This document shows, piece by piece, positions 1 to 9,220 of a stretch of DNA of 64,000 bases. Numbering within the stretch: the stretch's first letter is position 1; each line of letters starts with the position of its first letter. The translations under genes and the position numbers were made by a program. A model generated the notes under the pieces. It saw only the letters and a program-made list of their open reading frames with translations. It was not told where the DNA came from and searched no databases. This DNA is from VBAS01 sp035318985 (GTDB taxonomy: Bacteria; Bacteroidota; Bacteroidia; Chitinophagales; Chitinophagaceae), in the NCBI GenBank assembly GCA_035318985.1, contig DATHDP010000091.1:1-64000 (forward strand). The letters are read 5' to 3'.

Positions 1-1006
1 CCATTTTACGAACAAACTTCATTTTTTCATTAAGTGGCAGCTTCAACTTTGTAAAGATCTTTGGCACCATTCTTCCGCCAACAACTTCGTGACCATGAAA
101 TGTCCATCCATGACCTTCCTCAAATTTTTTTGTTACAGGTTTGGCGATATCGTGCAAAACAGCCGACCATCGAAGCCATGTATCATCGGTTTTTTCTGAA
201 ATATTATCAAGCACTTTTAATGTGTGATAAAAATTATCCTTGTGTCCTATGCCATCTTTATATTCTGCACCGGCAAGATCCACCATTTGAGGAAAAATAA
301 TATGCAACAAACCTGACAGGTATAAAAGATCAAATCCAACTGATGGTACCGAACTATCAATAATTTTTACAAGCTCATCTGTTATTCTCTCCTGCGAAAC
401 AATCGAAATACGATCCACCTCATCTTTGATTGCCTGGAAAGTTTTTTCTTCAATAGTGAATCCAAGTTGTGAAGAAAAACGAATGGCCCGCATCATACGA
501 AGGGGGTCATCACTAAAAGTCTGCAAGGGCTCAAGTGGAGTTCTTATAATTTCCTTCTTAATATCATTGATGCCATCAAAAGGGTCAATAAGTTTTCCAA
601 ATTTTTTTTCATTTAAACTTATTGCCAGCGCATTGATTGTAAAGTCACGACGATCCTGGTCATCTTTTAAAGTTCCCGGAGTAACAGATGGTTTACGTGA
701 ATGATAGAGATAACTTTCCTTACGGGCACCAACAAATTCCAGGTCGAAGTCACCAACTTTAATATGTGCAGTACCAAAATTTTTAAAATAACTAACCTTT
801 GGTTCGGGGTTAAAATGTTTTGCAACGGCCTTGGCCAACGCAATCCCATCTCCTACACAAACAATGTCTGCATCTTTGCTCTTGCGGCCAATTATCTTAT
901 CCCTTACAAAACCACCGATCAAATAGGTTTCCACTCCCAACTCTTCAGCAGCGTGGGCAATCTTCTTCAGAATAAATAATTCCTTTTCTGTGCATTTAAT
1001 ATCCAT
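1..1006 (-). CDS. cca: CCA tRNA nucleotidyltransferase with HD domain (3' end outside window)
   Basis: This enzyme adds or repairs the 3' CCA of tRNAs. The first 335 codons are in the window and the C-terminus lies beyond base 1. The start is the ATG at 1004-1006 (MDIKCTEKELF). The class II nucleotidyltransferase head shows GGFVRD at residues 31-36, the metal-binding D45-A-D47, and DRRDFTINA near 118-126. RAIRFSSQLGF follows near 173, and an HD-type motif (VLHDIAKP) near residue 280 resembles the phosphohydrolase part of bacterial HD-containing members. It is followed upstream (31 bp away) by the TsaC-type gene on the same strand. A poly(A) polymerase of the same superfamily cannot be excluded, but the HD domain favours the CCA enzyme. 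Confidence 0.93.
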   Translation of the reverse strand, partial: MDIKCTEKELFILKKIAHAAEELGVETYLIGGFVRDKIIGRKSKDADIVCVGDGIALAKAVAKHFNPEPKVSYFKNFGTAHIKVGDFDLEFVGARKESYLYHSRKPSVTPGTLKDDQDRRDFTINALAISLNEKKFGKLIDPFDGINDIKKEIIRTPLEPLQTFSDDPLRMMRAIRFSSQLGFTIEEKTFQAIKDEVDRISIVSQERITDELVKIIDSSVPSVGFDLLYLSGLLHIIFPQMVDLAGAEYKDGIGHKDNFYHTLKVLDNISEKTDDTWLRWSAVLHDIAKPVTKKFEEGHGWTFHGHEVVGGRMVPKIFTKLKLPLNEKMKFVRKM

Positions 1007-1036
1007 AGACGCTGGCAAAGATAATTGATGTATTGG

Positions 1037-1603
1037 CTATGGACGAAGAATGGCCACACTGCCATTATTCCATTTAATAAGTGAAGATGGTTGAGCAGAA
1101 GTGCCATCCTGTTGTTTGTATTGAACGATGTAATCAACTCCATTTTTTATTTCGTCGCTTATTTCTTTAAAAAAATTGGGAGCTGGCATTCCTGAAATAT
1201 TTGCCGATGTAGAAACGATCGGCTTTCTGAATCTTTTTATGAGCCGGCGACAAAATTCTTCTTTACAAATTCGAATTGCAATGGAACCATCTTTCGCAAC
1301 AAGGTTATCAGCAAAACCTAAGGCTCCATCATAAACCACCGTTGTTGGTCTTGTTGTTTTATCTAAATAATCAAACAAAGAAAGGTCGGGAGCTGCCACA
1401 TGCTGCATGATATCTTTTTCGTCAGCTACCAGCACAATCATTGCTTTTTCATCACTGCGCTTTTTTAGTTCGTATATCTTTCTTATAGCTTTTTCATTGG
1501 TTGCATCGCAGCCAATTCCCCAAACAGTGTCGGTTGGATAAAGGATCAATCCATTAGCCTTCAATACTTTCAAACATTTCTCTATATCTTTTTCAAAACT
1601 CAT
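1037..1603 (-). CDS. tsaC: L-threonylcarbamoyladenylate synthase (TsaC/Sua5/YrdC family)
   Basis: This enzyme makes threonylcarbamoyl-AMP from threonine, bicarbonate and ATP, the first step of t6A37 synthesis on ANN-decoding tRNAs. The 188-residue protein is a single YrdC domain: YPTDTVWGIGCDA near residue 22, the conserved KKRSDEK loop near 46, and STSANISG near 132. It lacks the extra C-terminal Sua5 domain, so it is the short TsaC-like form. Its ATG overlaps the stop of the upstream glycosyltransferase (ATGA at 1600-1603), suggesting translational coupling, although the glycosyltransferase has no obvious functional link. MtaB, which acts on t6A, is at 53.3 kb. Confidence 0.93.
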   Translation of the reverse strand: MSFEKDIEKCLKVLKANGLILYPTDTVWGIGCDATNEKAIRKIYELKKRSDEKAMIVLVADEKDIMQHVAAPDLSLFDYLDKTTRPTTVVYDGALGFADNLVAKDGSIAIRICKEEFCRRLIKRFRKPIVSTSANISGMPAPNFFKEISDEIKNGVDYIVQYKQQDGTSAQPSSLIKWNNGSVAILRP

Positions 1604-2766
1604 TGTACCGTTTCAACTTTCAATTTTTCATAAACCCTCATCACATCAGCCGCACATTTCTGTTGCGTAAAATTTTGTGCATGTTGCCAGCCTTTTTCTT
1701 TCAATGCTTCGGTAAAGGAACCATCAGCAAAAATAGTTTTCATTCCTTCGGCTATTTCTTCTGAACTGTTCGGATCTACATAATAAGCACCATCGCCTCC
1801 TGCCTCAGGTAAACAGGAGATATTTGAAGTAATCACGGGCAACCGACTCCACAATGCTTCCAATACAGGTATACCAAAGCCTTCAAAGAAAGATGGATAT
1901 ATCATGGCGATGGCTGATTGATAGATCGCCGGAAAATCTTCAGCTTTTAAAAACGAAGAAGCAACTTTTGCTAAAGGATCTTCGGATAAAAAAATGATCT
2001 GTTTATCCAAGCCATTCTGTTTGATGAAATCTTTTACCTGTTGCTTGTATTTAGTTCCATCACCAATTACTACCAATGGGATCTTAAGCTCGTTTCGCAA
2101 AAGATAAATTGCTTTGCAAATTCCCATCAGGTTTTTTCTTTCGATGATCGAGCCGACGTAAAGAAAATACTGATCCGGAAGCGAATACTTCTCTTTTATT
2201 TGTTGTTTTATTTTCTCACTAACTATTTCACCAAATGCAGGATTACAGCTCTGGTAACAGACAGATATTTTTTCTTCCGGAGTTTTGTAGAACTCCATTA
2301 TATCTTCTTTTGTCTGTTCACTGATAGCAATTACTTTATCTGCGTGATCACAGGCATACTTGAATTTCCTTTTATATATCTCGACATCAATTTTAGAGTA
2401 CTGAGCAGGAAAACGTTCAAAGATCACATCGTGAATGGTAACAACTGATCTGATATCAGTCACATCTATATCAAGCGGAATTTCGTTGCTGAGTCCATGA
2501 TAGATATCAATGTTCAGTTTCTCAAGATCACTTTTTATCCAGGTGCTTCGCCAAACAGACGACAATGTTTTATGGAGCAGCTTTGATGGCAGCACTTCAT
2601 GAATATTCTTTCCACTTAGCTTAAACAACTCAGATGGTTTGGGGTTGAAAAGAAAATATTCATCCTGCGGAAAATATTCTGCAAGTGAACTGATCAGCGT
2701 CCGGCTATAATGCCCTAAACCTGTTCCGTTATGATATGCCCTTTTTGCATCGAAGCCAATATTCAT
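1600..2766 (-). CDS. GT4-type (GT1 superfamily) glycosyltransferase
   Basis: A 388-residue cytoplasmic GT-B glycosyltransferase. The N-terminus MNIGFDAKRAYHNGTGLGHY carries the glycine-rich acceptor-side loop usual in this family. The C-terminal half has FEGFGIPVLEAL, the EX7E donor-site motif, followed by PVITSNISCLPEAGGDGA. An in-frame extension reaches 2862, but the added 32 residues do not resemble the family and the ATG at 2766 gives the canonical start. The donor and acceptor are not predictable. It overlaps tsaC by 4 bp and lies away from the main glycan region at 21-34 kb. Confidence 0.88.
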   Translation of the reverse strand: MNIGFDAKRAYHNGTGLGHYSRTLISSLAEYFPQDEYFLFNPKPSELFKLSGKNIHEVLPSKLLHKTLSSVWRSTWIKSDLEKLNIDIYHGLSNEIPLDIDVTDIRSVVTIHDVIFERFPAQYSKIDVEIYKRKFKYACDHADKVIAISEQTKEDIMEFYKTPEEKISVCYQSCNPAFGEIVSEKIKQQIKEKYSLPDQYFLYVGSIIERKNLMGICKAIYLLRNELKIPLVVIGDGTKYKQQVKDFIKQNGLDKQIIFLSEDPLAKVASSFLKAEDFPAIYQSAIAMIYPSFFEGFGIPVLEALWSRLPVITSNISCLPEAGGDGAYYVDPNSSEEIAEGMKTIFADGSFTEALKEKGWQHAQNFTQQKCAADVMRVYEKLKVETVQ

Positions 2767-2884
2767 AGTCAATTGTATTATCCGATGTACAAATGTGCAG
2801 ATTATTTTATGAATAAGGCGTGAAATCAATTGTTGCTTATTACTGAATAATAAAAAAAGCATACTTTAAAGTCAAAATTATTTG

Positions 2885-4219
2885 ATGGAAGCCACCACAC
2901 TAACGGACACAAACTGGAAGTTGTCCAGAAAGATCAGTTTTCGTTTTTTTTGCAGCTTTTTTATTTTATATATTTTTCCTTTCCCACTTAATAATTTTCC
3001 TTTTGGCGCTGAAATAAATAAAATAAGCGAAAAGATATTAGGCTGGTATTATGCCGCTTTTGAGTATGTAACTTTTTTTTGGCATTGGCTTACACCTGGG
3101 GTAGGGAAAATCTTACTTAATCTAGAAAACCCCATAACTATATTTACTAATGGTAGCGGCGACACCACTTATGATTATGTATTAGTATTGACGATGGTTT
3201 TACTTTCAATACTCATCTGCATCGGCTGGAGTATTTTAGACAGGAACCGGAAGAATTACAATACAGCTTACTACTGGCTTTGTGTCTTGATACGATATTA
3301 TTTAGCGGTCATCATGTTTAGCTACGGTTTCAGCAAAGTGTTTCATTTGCAAATGCCTTATCCCTATTTATCAAGATTAGTACAACCATATGGAGATTCG
3401 TCGCCAATGGGTTTGGTATGGACTTATATAGGACAATCAAAAGCATTCAGTGCAGTTTTAGGATGGAGTGAAGTGATATGTGGATTATTTTTGGTTTTCA
3501 GAAAGACAACGCTGGTCGGCGCCCTGTTTACATTAATTGTAATGGGAAATGTGATGGTTGTAAATTTTTGTTATGACGTGCCCGTAAAATTATTTTCTTC
3601 AGTACTAGAGATAATGGCATTGTATTTAGCGGCACCCTATTTGAAAAAGATGTACCAGGCGTTTATTCAGCACAAACCAACTCATATAAACAATTATTAT
3701 CAGCCTGCCTTCACCAAAAGATGGCAAACTATTGGCATTAAAGTTTTAAAGTTTCTGATCATCGCTGATGCCTTATTTTCTGGTGTGAAAGGAAGCATAG
3801 ACATGGGAAAACAATATGGAGATAATGCGCCCAAACCTCCTTTGTATGGGATCTATAATACAGAGCTTGTCATCAGGAATAATGATACCATTCAACCATT
3901 AACTACCGATACATCAAGATGGAAGCAAATAATAATTCAGACAAACAAATACGCTAGAATAAAAATGATGAATGATTCGATCCTCAATTATAATTTCCAG
4001 GTAGACACCGCTTTGAAAAAAGCAATAGTTTATGATTTCGTGGATACATTAACCAAAGCAAGTTTCAACTATATAAAAGATGGTGACGATCATCTGATAT
4101 TAACCGGCAAAATGGGGAATGATTCATTGTTTGTAAAACTTAAAAGATATGATGAAAAAAGATTTAGGTTAATGAGCCGAGGTTTTCACTGGATAAACGA
4201 ATATCCATATAACAGGTAA
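2885..4219 (+). CDS. DoxX-like integral membrane protein of unknown function
   Basis: A 444-residue polytopic membrane protein. Hydrophobic segments lie near residues 17-36, 98-119, 130-150, 190-206 and 210-228. The stretch with YYLAVIMFSYGFSKVFHLQMP and the later LGWSEVICGLFLVFRKTTLVGAL resemble the DoxX/SURF4-like four-helix fold, followed by a soluble C-terminal half of about 150 residues without a recognised domain. Translation could begin at the TTG at 2882, but the adjacent ATG at 2885 is preferred. It is divergent from the glycosyltransferase. No substrate or partner is evident. Confidence 0.7.
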   Translation: MEATTLTDTNWKLSRKISFRFFCSFFILYIFPFPLNNFPFGAEINKISEKILGWYYAAFEYVTFFWHWLTPGVGKILLNLENPITIFTNGSGDTTYDYVLVLTMVLLSILICIGWSILDRNRKNYNTAYYWLCVLIRYYLAVIMFSYGFSKVFHLQMPYPYLSRLVQPYGDSSPMGLVWTYIGQSKAFSAVLGWSEVICGLFLVFRKTTLVGALFTLIVMGNVMVVNFCYDVPVKLFSSVLEIMALYLAAPYLKKMYQAFIQHKPTHINNYYQPAFTKRWQTIGIKVLKFLIIADALFSGVKGSIDMGKQYGDNAPKPPLYGIYNTELVIRNNDTIQPLTTDTSRWKQIIIQTNKYARIKMMNDSILNYNFQVDTALKKAIVYDFVDTLTKASFNYIKDGDDHLILTGKMGNDSLFVKLKRYDEKRFRLMSRGFHWINEYPYNR

Positions 4220-4258
4220 CTTTATTAAAGCACAATTTTCTTAACCAAATACTTTAGA

Positions 4259-5884
4259 ATGAAAAGAAGAGATTTTATAACCAGCAGTACACTTGTCACT
4301 GCCGGTGCTAGTTCATTGTTGATCGCCTCCTGCAATCCGACGGACAAGCAAACCAAATCCGAAGCAGTGACTACAGAAGACATTCCGGACTTTGAATTAA
4401 ATGAAGAAAGCATTTCTTCATTACAGGAAAAAATTGCTGCAGGTAAATATAGCTCTGAGCAAATAACCAAATTATACCTTGACCGCATTGATGCAATTGA
4501 TAAAAAAGGTCCGATGCTTAATTCGGTGATCGAAATAAATCCTGATGCAATGAATATTGCGAAAGCAATGGATAATGAAAGAAAGTCCGGCAAAATCAGA
4601 GGGCCACTTCATGGCATCCCTGTTTTAATAAAAGACAATATTGATACGGCTGATAAAATGCAAACCACTGCCGGATCACTTGCATTGGAAGGACATATTG
4701 CTACGAACGATTCTTTTGTTGCAAAAAAATTAAGAGAAGCCGGTGCTGTTATTATGGGTAAAACAAACCTGAGTGAATGGGCGAATTTCCGTTCTTCTCA
4801 TTCGAGTTCGGGATGGAGCAGTCGTGGCGGGCAAACCAAATGTCCTTATACACTCGATCATAATCCTTGTGGTTCAAGTGCAGGTTCCGGTGCAGCAGTT
4901 GCTGCAAACCTTTGTACAGTTGCAGTAGGTACTGAAACGGACGGCTCTGTTACATGTCCTGCATCTGTAAATGGCATTGTTGGTTTGAAACCTACTGTTG
5001 GTTTGGTGAGTCGTTCGGGTATCATTCCCATTTCTTCAACACAGGATACAGCGGGACCAATGGGAAGAACAGTGAAAGATGTGGCGATACTATTGGGCGC
5101 CATGGCTGGCGCTGATGCTGCAGATGCAATAACAAAAGAAAGTGAAGGCAAGACCTTCCCTGACTATACAAAGTTTTTAGATGCAAATGGATTAAAAGGG
5201 AAACGTATTGGTATTGATAAAAAACCACAGGGCAATAATCAATATATGCTGGCATTGATAAAAAAAGCGGTTGACTTACTGAAACAACAAGGCGCCGAGA
5301 TAATCGAGATTGAATATTTTGATAAGGTTAGCAAGCTGGGCGATGCAGAATTTGATGTAATGAAATATGAATTTAAAGATGGATTGAATAAATACCTGGC
5401 AACAGCCAATGCAAAAGTAAAAACGCTGACAGAGGTAATTGCTTTTAATAAAACGAATGAAGATAAAGCAATGCCCTATTTCAAACAGGAGACATTGGAA
5501 GCTTCTGATAAAATGGGTGACTTAAATAACAAAGGATATAAAGAAGCATTGCAAAAAAGTCATGCTGGTTCAAAGCAGATCATTGATGATGTGATAAAAC
5601 AAAATAAATTGGATGCTATTTGTGGTCTTACAATGGGACCTGCATGCAGTATTGATATGATCTATGGTGATCGATGGGGCGATGTTTTTCTAACACAGCC
5701 TGCGGCTGCTTCGGGCTATCCGCATATTTCTATTCCGGGTGGAATGGTATATGATCTGCCTGTTGGTATTTCATTTTTCGGGCCAGCCTATAGTGAACCA
5801 GTTTTATTAAGTATTGCTTATGCCTATGAACAGGCATCGAAGAACAGAATGGTGCCGAAGTTTAAGAAGGCGTTTTTATCATAA
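4259..5884 (+). CDS. Exported amidase-signature enzyme (GatA-like fold), probable lipoprotein
   Basis: A 541-residue amidase-signature hydrolase. The expected Ser-cisSer-Lys triad is visible: K125 in PVLIKDN, cis-Ser S206 in CGSSAGSG and nucleophile S230 in TETDGSVTCPAS; the 24-residue gap between the two serines matches the family. The N-terminus MKRRDFITSS has the twin-Arg look of a TAT signal and continues to a lipobox ending at Cys25 (LLIASC). It is therefore probably exported, unlike GatA of the tRNA amidotransferase. A peptide or aryl amidase role is plausible; the substrate is unknown. A Rossmann-fold gene follows 18 bp later. Confidence 0.9.
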   Translation: MKRRDFITSSTLVTAGASSLLIASCNPTDKQTKSEAVTTEDIPDFELNEESISSLQEKIAAGKYSSEQITKLYLDRIDAIDKKGPMLNSVIEINPDAMNIAKAMDNERKSGKIRGPLHGIPVLIKDNIDTADKMQTTAGSLALEGHIATNDSFVAKKLREAGAVIMGKTNLSEWANFRSSHSSSGWSSRGGQTKCPYTLDHNPCGSSAGSGAAVAANLCTVAVGTETDGSVTCPASVNGIVGLKPTVGLVSRSGIIPISSTQDTAGPMGRTVKDVAILLGAMAGADAADAITKESEGKTFPDYTKFLDANGLKGKRIGIDKKPQGNNQYMLALIKKAVDLLKQQGAEIIEIEYFDKVSKLGDAEFDVMKYEFKDGLNKYLATANAKVKTLTEVIAFNKTNEDKAMPYFKQETLEASDKMGDLNNKGYKEALQKSHAGSKQIIDDVIKQNKLDAICGLTMGPACSIDMIYGDRWGDVFLTQPAAASGYPHISIPGGMVYDLPVGISFFGPAYSEPVLLSIAYAYEQASKNRMVPKFKKAFLS

Positions 5885-5902
5885 CATTTAAATTATTTTC
5901 TT

Positions 5903-6568
5903 ATGAAAATAAAAGCAATCATAACCGGAGCATCAGGCATGGTAGGCGAAGGTGTATTGTATGAATGTTTACAACATAGCGATGTAGAAGAAGTTTTAGT
6001 AATAGGCAGAAGAAGTTGTGGCTATATACATCCCAAATTAAAAGAGATCGTCCATGCTGATATGTACAATCTTACATCTATTGAAGATCAACTCGAAGAT
6101 TATAATGCGTGTTTCTTTTGTTTAGGCATGAGCTCAGTTGGTGTAAAGGAACCTGAGTTTGCTAAAGTGACTTATGATCTCACAATGCATTTTGCGACCA
6201 CATTAAGCAAATTAAATCCGGAAATGACCTTCTGTTATGTTTCGGGTCGCGGCACCAATGAAACGGGAAAACTAATGTGGCAAAAAGTAAAGGGCAAAAC
6301 AGAAAGTGATCTGATGAAACTACCTTTTAAACAAGTTTATAATTTCCGGCCGGGAGTGATAAAAGCAACTAAAGGATTAAAACATATCCTGCCTCTTTAT
6401 AAGTGGCTGAGTTGGATGCTTCCCATCATCAATACAGTCGCTCCGAACTCGGTAGTTACTTTAAAACAAATTGGGGATGCGATGATCAATGCTACTACAA
6501 AAGGTTATGAGAAAAAAATCCTTGAAGTCAAAGATATTATTGCGCTTTCTAACCCCCTGTCCCCCTAA
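5903..6568 (+). CDS. NAD(P)-binding Rossmann protein (epimerase/TIP30-like)
   Basis: A 221-residue protein with a dinucleotide-binding start, ITGASGMVGEGVLYECL, near residues 7-23, and a VSGRGTNET segment where short-chain enzymes place the catalytic Ser. A YxxxK pair is not obvious, so catalysis is uncertain. It belongs with the small atypical SDR proteins that look like nucleoside-diphosphate-sugar epimerases. Its last codons (LSNPLSP and the stop) fall inside an intergenic C/G-rich repeat at 6552-6580, so the C-terminus was probably rewritten by that repeat. The paralogous fold recurs at 46346. Confidence 0.75.
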   Translation: MKIKAIITGASGMVGEGVLYECLQHSDVEEVLVIGRRSCGYIHPKLKEIVHADMYNLTSIEDQLEDYNACFFCLGMSSVGVKEPEFAKVTYDLTMHFATTLSKLNPEMTFCYVSGRGTNETGKLMWQKVKGKTESDLMKLPFKQVYNFRPGVIKATKGLKHILPLYKWLSWMLPIINTVAPNSVVTLKQIGDAMINATTKGYEKKILEVKDIIALSNPLSP

Positions 6569-6580
6569 AGGGGAGACTTA
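6552..6580. repeat. C/G-rich hairpin repeat at a gene end
   Basis: The arms TCCCC (6560-6564) and GGGGA (6570-6574) enclose a five-base loop that contains the TAA stop of the preceding gene. Repeats of this CCCCCT-AAAGGGG kind are common between genes in Bacteroidota. It may act as a transcription terminator, although no T-tract follows. Confidence 0.6.
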
Positions 6581-6630
6581 GATTGAACATTTATCTAAGT
6601 AATCTATCTCACGATTAAAGAAACTAAAAT

Positions 6631-6701
6631 AGCTGATAAGAATTACTGAACGATGAAAGGATTGCGACGCAACAGAAGATGATAAGAATTCCATAAGCTG
6701 G
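6631..6701 (+). repeat. TGCGACGCA element, copy D (upstream of dapD)
   Basis: The core TTGCGACGCAA (6662-6672) is a perfect 5+1+5 inverted repeat. It is flanked by the near-direct repeats GATAAGAATTACTGAAC and GATAAGAATTCCATAAGC. It lies 72 bp before the dapD ATG. Three further copies of the element occur at 17.4, 42.3 and 53.2 kb in the same orientation. Confidence 0.65.
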
Positions 6702-6744
6702 TATCATAAATACTTTTATTTTCGCAGTCTTAAAAAAATCATCA

Positions 6745-7551
6745 ATGAAAGAACTGATATTGGAGGCATGGAGCAATCGTGAGCTTTTGAAAGAATCAAA
6801 ATACAGCGATGCAGTAAGGGCAGCTATAGAAGAAGTGGATAAAGGAAGATTGCGTGTAGCATCACCATCGCCTAATGGCTGGCAGGTAAATGAATGGGTG
6901 AAACAGGCGATACTGATGTATTTTGGCATTCAGCAAATGCAGACATGGGATATTGCGCCCTTTGAATTTTATGATAAGATGCTGTTGAAAAAAAACTACA
7001 AAGAGTTGGGTGTTCGTGCCGTGCCGCATGCGGTTGCAAGATATGGTGCGTATTTAGCAAATAATGTTGTGTTAATGCCATCTTATGTAAACATCGGCGC
7101 CTATGTTGACGAAGGTACCATGGTGGATACATGGGCAACAGTTGGAAGCTGTGCACAAATTGGTAAAGGAGTTCATTTAAGTGGTGGTGTTGGAATTGGC
7201 GGAGTGCTGGAGCCTTTACAAGCTTCACCTGTGATCGTTGAGGACGGTTGTTTTATTGGCAGTCGTTGTATAGTTGTAGAAGGCGTAATCGTAGAAAAAG
7301 AAGCAGTGCTTGGAGCAAATGTTGTATTAACACAATCAACAAAGATCATAGATGTTAGCGGCGCTGAACCAAAAGAAATGAAAGGTCGTGTACCGGCAAG
7401 AAGTGTTGTTATACCCGGTAGTTATACAAAAAAATTTCCTGCTGGTGAATTTGGTGTTGGTTGTGCTTTAATTATCGGTCAGCGTAAACCAAGCACCGAT
7501 CTGAAAACAAGTTTGAATGATGCACTGAGAGATTTTAATGTGAGTGTTTAG
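6745..7551 (+). CDS. dapD: 2,3,4,5-tetrahydropyridine-2,6-dicarboxylate N-succinyltransferase
   Basis: DapD succinylates tetrahydrodipicolinate with succinyl-CoA in the lysine/meso-diaminopimelate pathway that also feeds peptidoglycan. The 268-residue length fits the family. The N-terminal helical part is followed by the left-handed beta-helix of hexapeptide repeats (VNIGAYVDEGTMVDTWATVG, then GVHLSGGVGIGGVLEPLQA) and the C-terminal PARSVVIPGSY segment. The start MKELILEAW matches the family. No other dap gene is adjacent. The upstream region contains copy D of the TGCGACGCA element. Confidence 0.96.
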   Translation: MKELILEAWSNRELLKESKYSDAVRAAIEEVDKGRLRVASPSPNGWQVNEWVKQAILMYFGIQQMQTWDIAPFEFYDKMLLKKNYKELGVRAVPHAVARYGAYLANNVVLMPSYVNIGAYVDEGTMVDTWATVGSCAQIGKGVHLSGGVGIGGVLEPLQASPVIVEDGCFIGSRCIVVEGVIVEKEAVLGANVVLTQSTKIIDVSGAEPKEMKGRVPARSVVIPGSYTKKFPAGEFGVGCALIIGQRKPSTDLKTSLNDALRDFNVSV

Positions 7552-7580
7552 AAATATTGATCCCTTGTTTATTGCTGAAA

Positions 7581-8987
7581 TTAATTTTTCCAATGTAAAG
7601 CATTTACATTTTTTCCAACGATCTCTCCTTGTAGCTGACCAGCTATATTGTCTTGCTGTGTATGGATGCCGCCTAAGAACCGGCTATAAGCACATTCAAC
7701 TGCGGCTTCCCAAAAACTATTGAAGCTCCTTGCAGGATACCTTAGATTCAAAAAGCGGGGATCATCAAAGCGTCGCTTGCCTTCATGTGAATGATCGGTA
7801 AAAGAAAAATTATTACCGAAAACATTTGCTAAAGTAATCGCTGCTGCAGCTGATTGTATTGAATGACCAGATGGAAATGCAGGGAATGGGGGTTCAGGCC
7901 AAAATTGAACCCAGCTAGCATCGATATTTGCTTTTACAAAAGTGGAAGGCCTTTCATTAAAATAAACAACTTTTGCTTTCCAGCAATTAATGAATGCATC
8001 TGCAACTGCGATCCCCGTTTTCGCATAAGCCTCAGCAGCTTTTAGAAGCCCTGCATCAATTTTTTTAATGGCTATTGTTGCCATTGCATAAGAATGGCCC
8101 GGTGGTGAAAATGTTTCGGTAGGATCATCGCCCCACCATGCAGCAATTTCCATTTCTTCCTGGGTTAACACCCGGTCTTTATCATAAACAGCTTTATATA
8201 ATTTATAATAATCAGAAGCAGGATCGGTAGAATAAGGGACAATTGCCGGTACCGGTAAGGTACTGTTCGCAATTACAAATGTGCGGTTTGTACCCCAATG
8301 CGGATGAAGGGGATACATGCTTACGGTTTGACCACGCACCGGTGGCTTCCAGTAAGACGGGCCGGAAGGAAAAATAAAAGTCGGATCAAAATTTTTTGTA
8401 TAGGCTTTATCGCCGCCATCACTCAACGACCAATTATAAATAGCGAGTGCTATTGCATCTCCCCATTCTACTGATCGTGTAATCTCTGGATTGCTAATGC
8501 CCATCGATTTCTCCGTATAAATTGCATCATATAAAGAATCAATTTTTTGATGGACGTTTCCAGGTGAATTTTGATTGAGTGGATAATATAGTTTCAATAT
8601 TGATCTTTGACTTGCATTTAACGCAAGTGGCCAATTATATTGATCACTTGTTAGAGGAAGAGGAAGTGTCAACGCATTCAACTGACCGCTCATTGAATGA
8701 TAAGATGATGACCCATGAACAATACTCTCGTACATGGTAAGTCCGATATATCCAAGAGCCCGGGAACAGTAAGTAGGTGTATTGAAGAATGAGTACCGTG
8801 CAGTATACAAAGTCATATCGGCCCACTTGACAGCGATATCGGCCTTCTCGTTTTCCAGATCATACGCAGGAACATCTTTTGGTGTGTGATCCTTATTACA
8901 ATTGAAAAAAAATAAAGTAAGCAGGAGATACCAAAATGAATGTCTCAGGGAAATTTTAGATGTCATTTTTTGAGATAGAAATTTCAT
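7581..8987 (-). CDS. Vanadium-dependent haloperoxidase/PAP2-type lipoprotein
   Basis: A 468-residue exported protein of the vanadium haloperoxidase/acid phosphatase superfamily. All three parts of the vanadate/phosphate-binding signature are present with exact spacing: K339-x6-R346-P347, P372-S-G-H375 and S435-R436-x5-H442. The N-terminus is a hydrophobic signal ending at FFNC30, a loose lipobox, so surface or periplasmic attachment is likely. Translation may begin at Met1 or Met8. Whether it is a haloperoxidase or a phosphatase cannot be settled by the motif. It is convergent with dapD and is not in an evident operon. Confidence 0.88.
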   Translation of the reverse strand: MKFLSQKMTSKISLRHSFWYLLLTLFFFNCNKDHTPKDVPAYDLENEKADIAVKWADMTLYTARYSFFNTPTYCSRALGYIGLTMYESIVHGSSSYHSMSGQLNALTLPLPLTSDQYNWPLALNASQRSILKLYYPLNQNSPGNVHQKIDSLYDAIYTEKSMGISNPEITRSVEWGDAIALAIYNWSLSDGGDKAYTKNFDPTFIFPSGPSYWKPPVRGQTVSMYPLHPHWGTNRTFVIANSTLPVPAIVPYSTDPASDYYKLYKAVYDKDRVLTQEEMEIAAWWGDDPTETFSPPGHSYAMATIAIKKIDAGLLKAAEAYAKTGIAVADAFINCWKAKVVYFNERPSTFVKANIDASWVQFWPEPPFPAFPSGHSIQSAAAAITLANVFGNNFSFTDHSHEGKRRFDDPRFLNLRYPARSFNSFWEAAVECAYSRFLGGIHTQQDNIAGQLQGEIVGKNVNALHWKN

Positions 8988-9065
8988 ATTTTTTTACTCA
9001 GATCTTATTTTCGCTTTTCATTTTCGGGTAAAAGTTAATAGAGAAAGATCGAAAAACAAAGTTCT

Positions 9066-9073
9066 TATATTTG
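9066..9073 (+). promoter_or_regulatory. Putative -7 box of the tRNA-Leu locus
   Basis: TATATTTG matches the Bacteroidota TAnnTTTG box and lies 8 bp before the decayed tRNA-Leu copy. No good TTTG -33 box was found. The functional tRNA 150 bp downstream has no equally good box, so it may be transcribed from here through the relic. Confidence 0.5.
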
Positions 9074-9080
9074 CACCCCT

Positions 9081-9172
9081 GCCCGGGTGGCGAAATTGGT
9101 ACCCCGATTTTTTCGGGGTTCAGGTGACAGTATCCGAAAGGTTGTGTCCCGATTCAATCGGGATCCCTGGCA
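9081..9172 (+). pseudogene. Decayed tRNA-Leu copy carrying two palindromes
   Basis: The first 21 bases match the functional tRNA-Leu at 9221, as does the variable-arm region (CAGGTGaCAG, then ATCCGAAAGGTTGTG). Two parts are replaced: the D-stem/anticodon 5' part by CCCCGATTTTTTCGGGG (9102-9118), and the T-arm by TCCCGATTCAATCGGGA (9147-9163). The 3' acceptor strand has one mismatch (CCCTGGC). D and anticodon stems cannot form, so it is not a working tRNA. Confidence 0.85.
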
Positions 9173-9220
9173 CAAGGAAGTTCTTATAAATCTTTAACTG
9201 ACTTTTTTATAAAAAGTTTT

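Noticed and set aside
701..979. Plus-strand reading frame antisense to cca
   Set aside because: It is the shadow of a well-supported minus-strand gene and its translation resembles no family.
2767..2862. N-terminal extension of the GT4 gene at 1600
   Set aside because: The family N-terminus starts at MNIGFDAKRAYH (ATG 2766).
9081..9172. A second working tRNA-Leu
   Set aside because: D-stem and anticodon stem are disrupted by a palindrome; an alternative T-loop reading (TTCAATC) does not give a paired T-stem.
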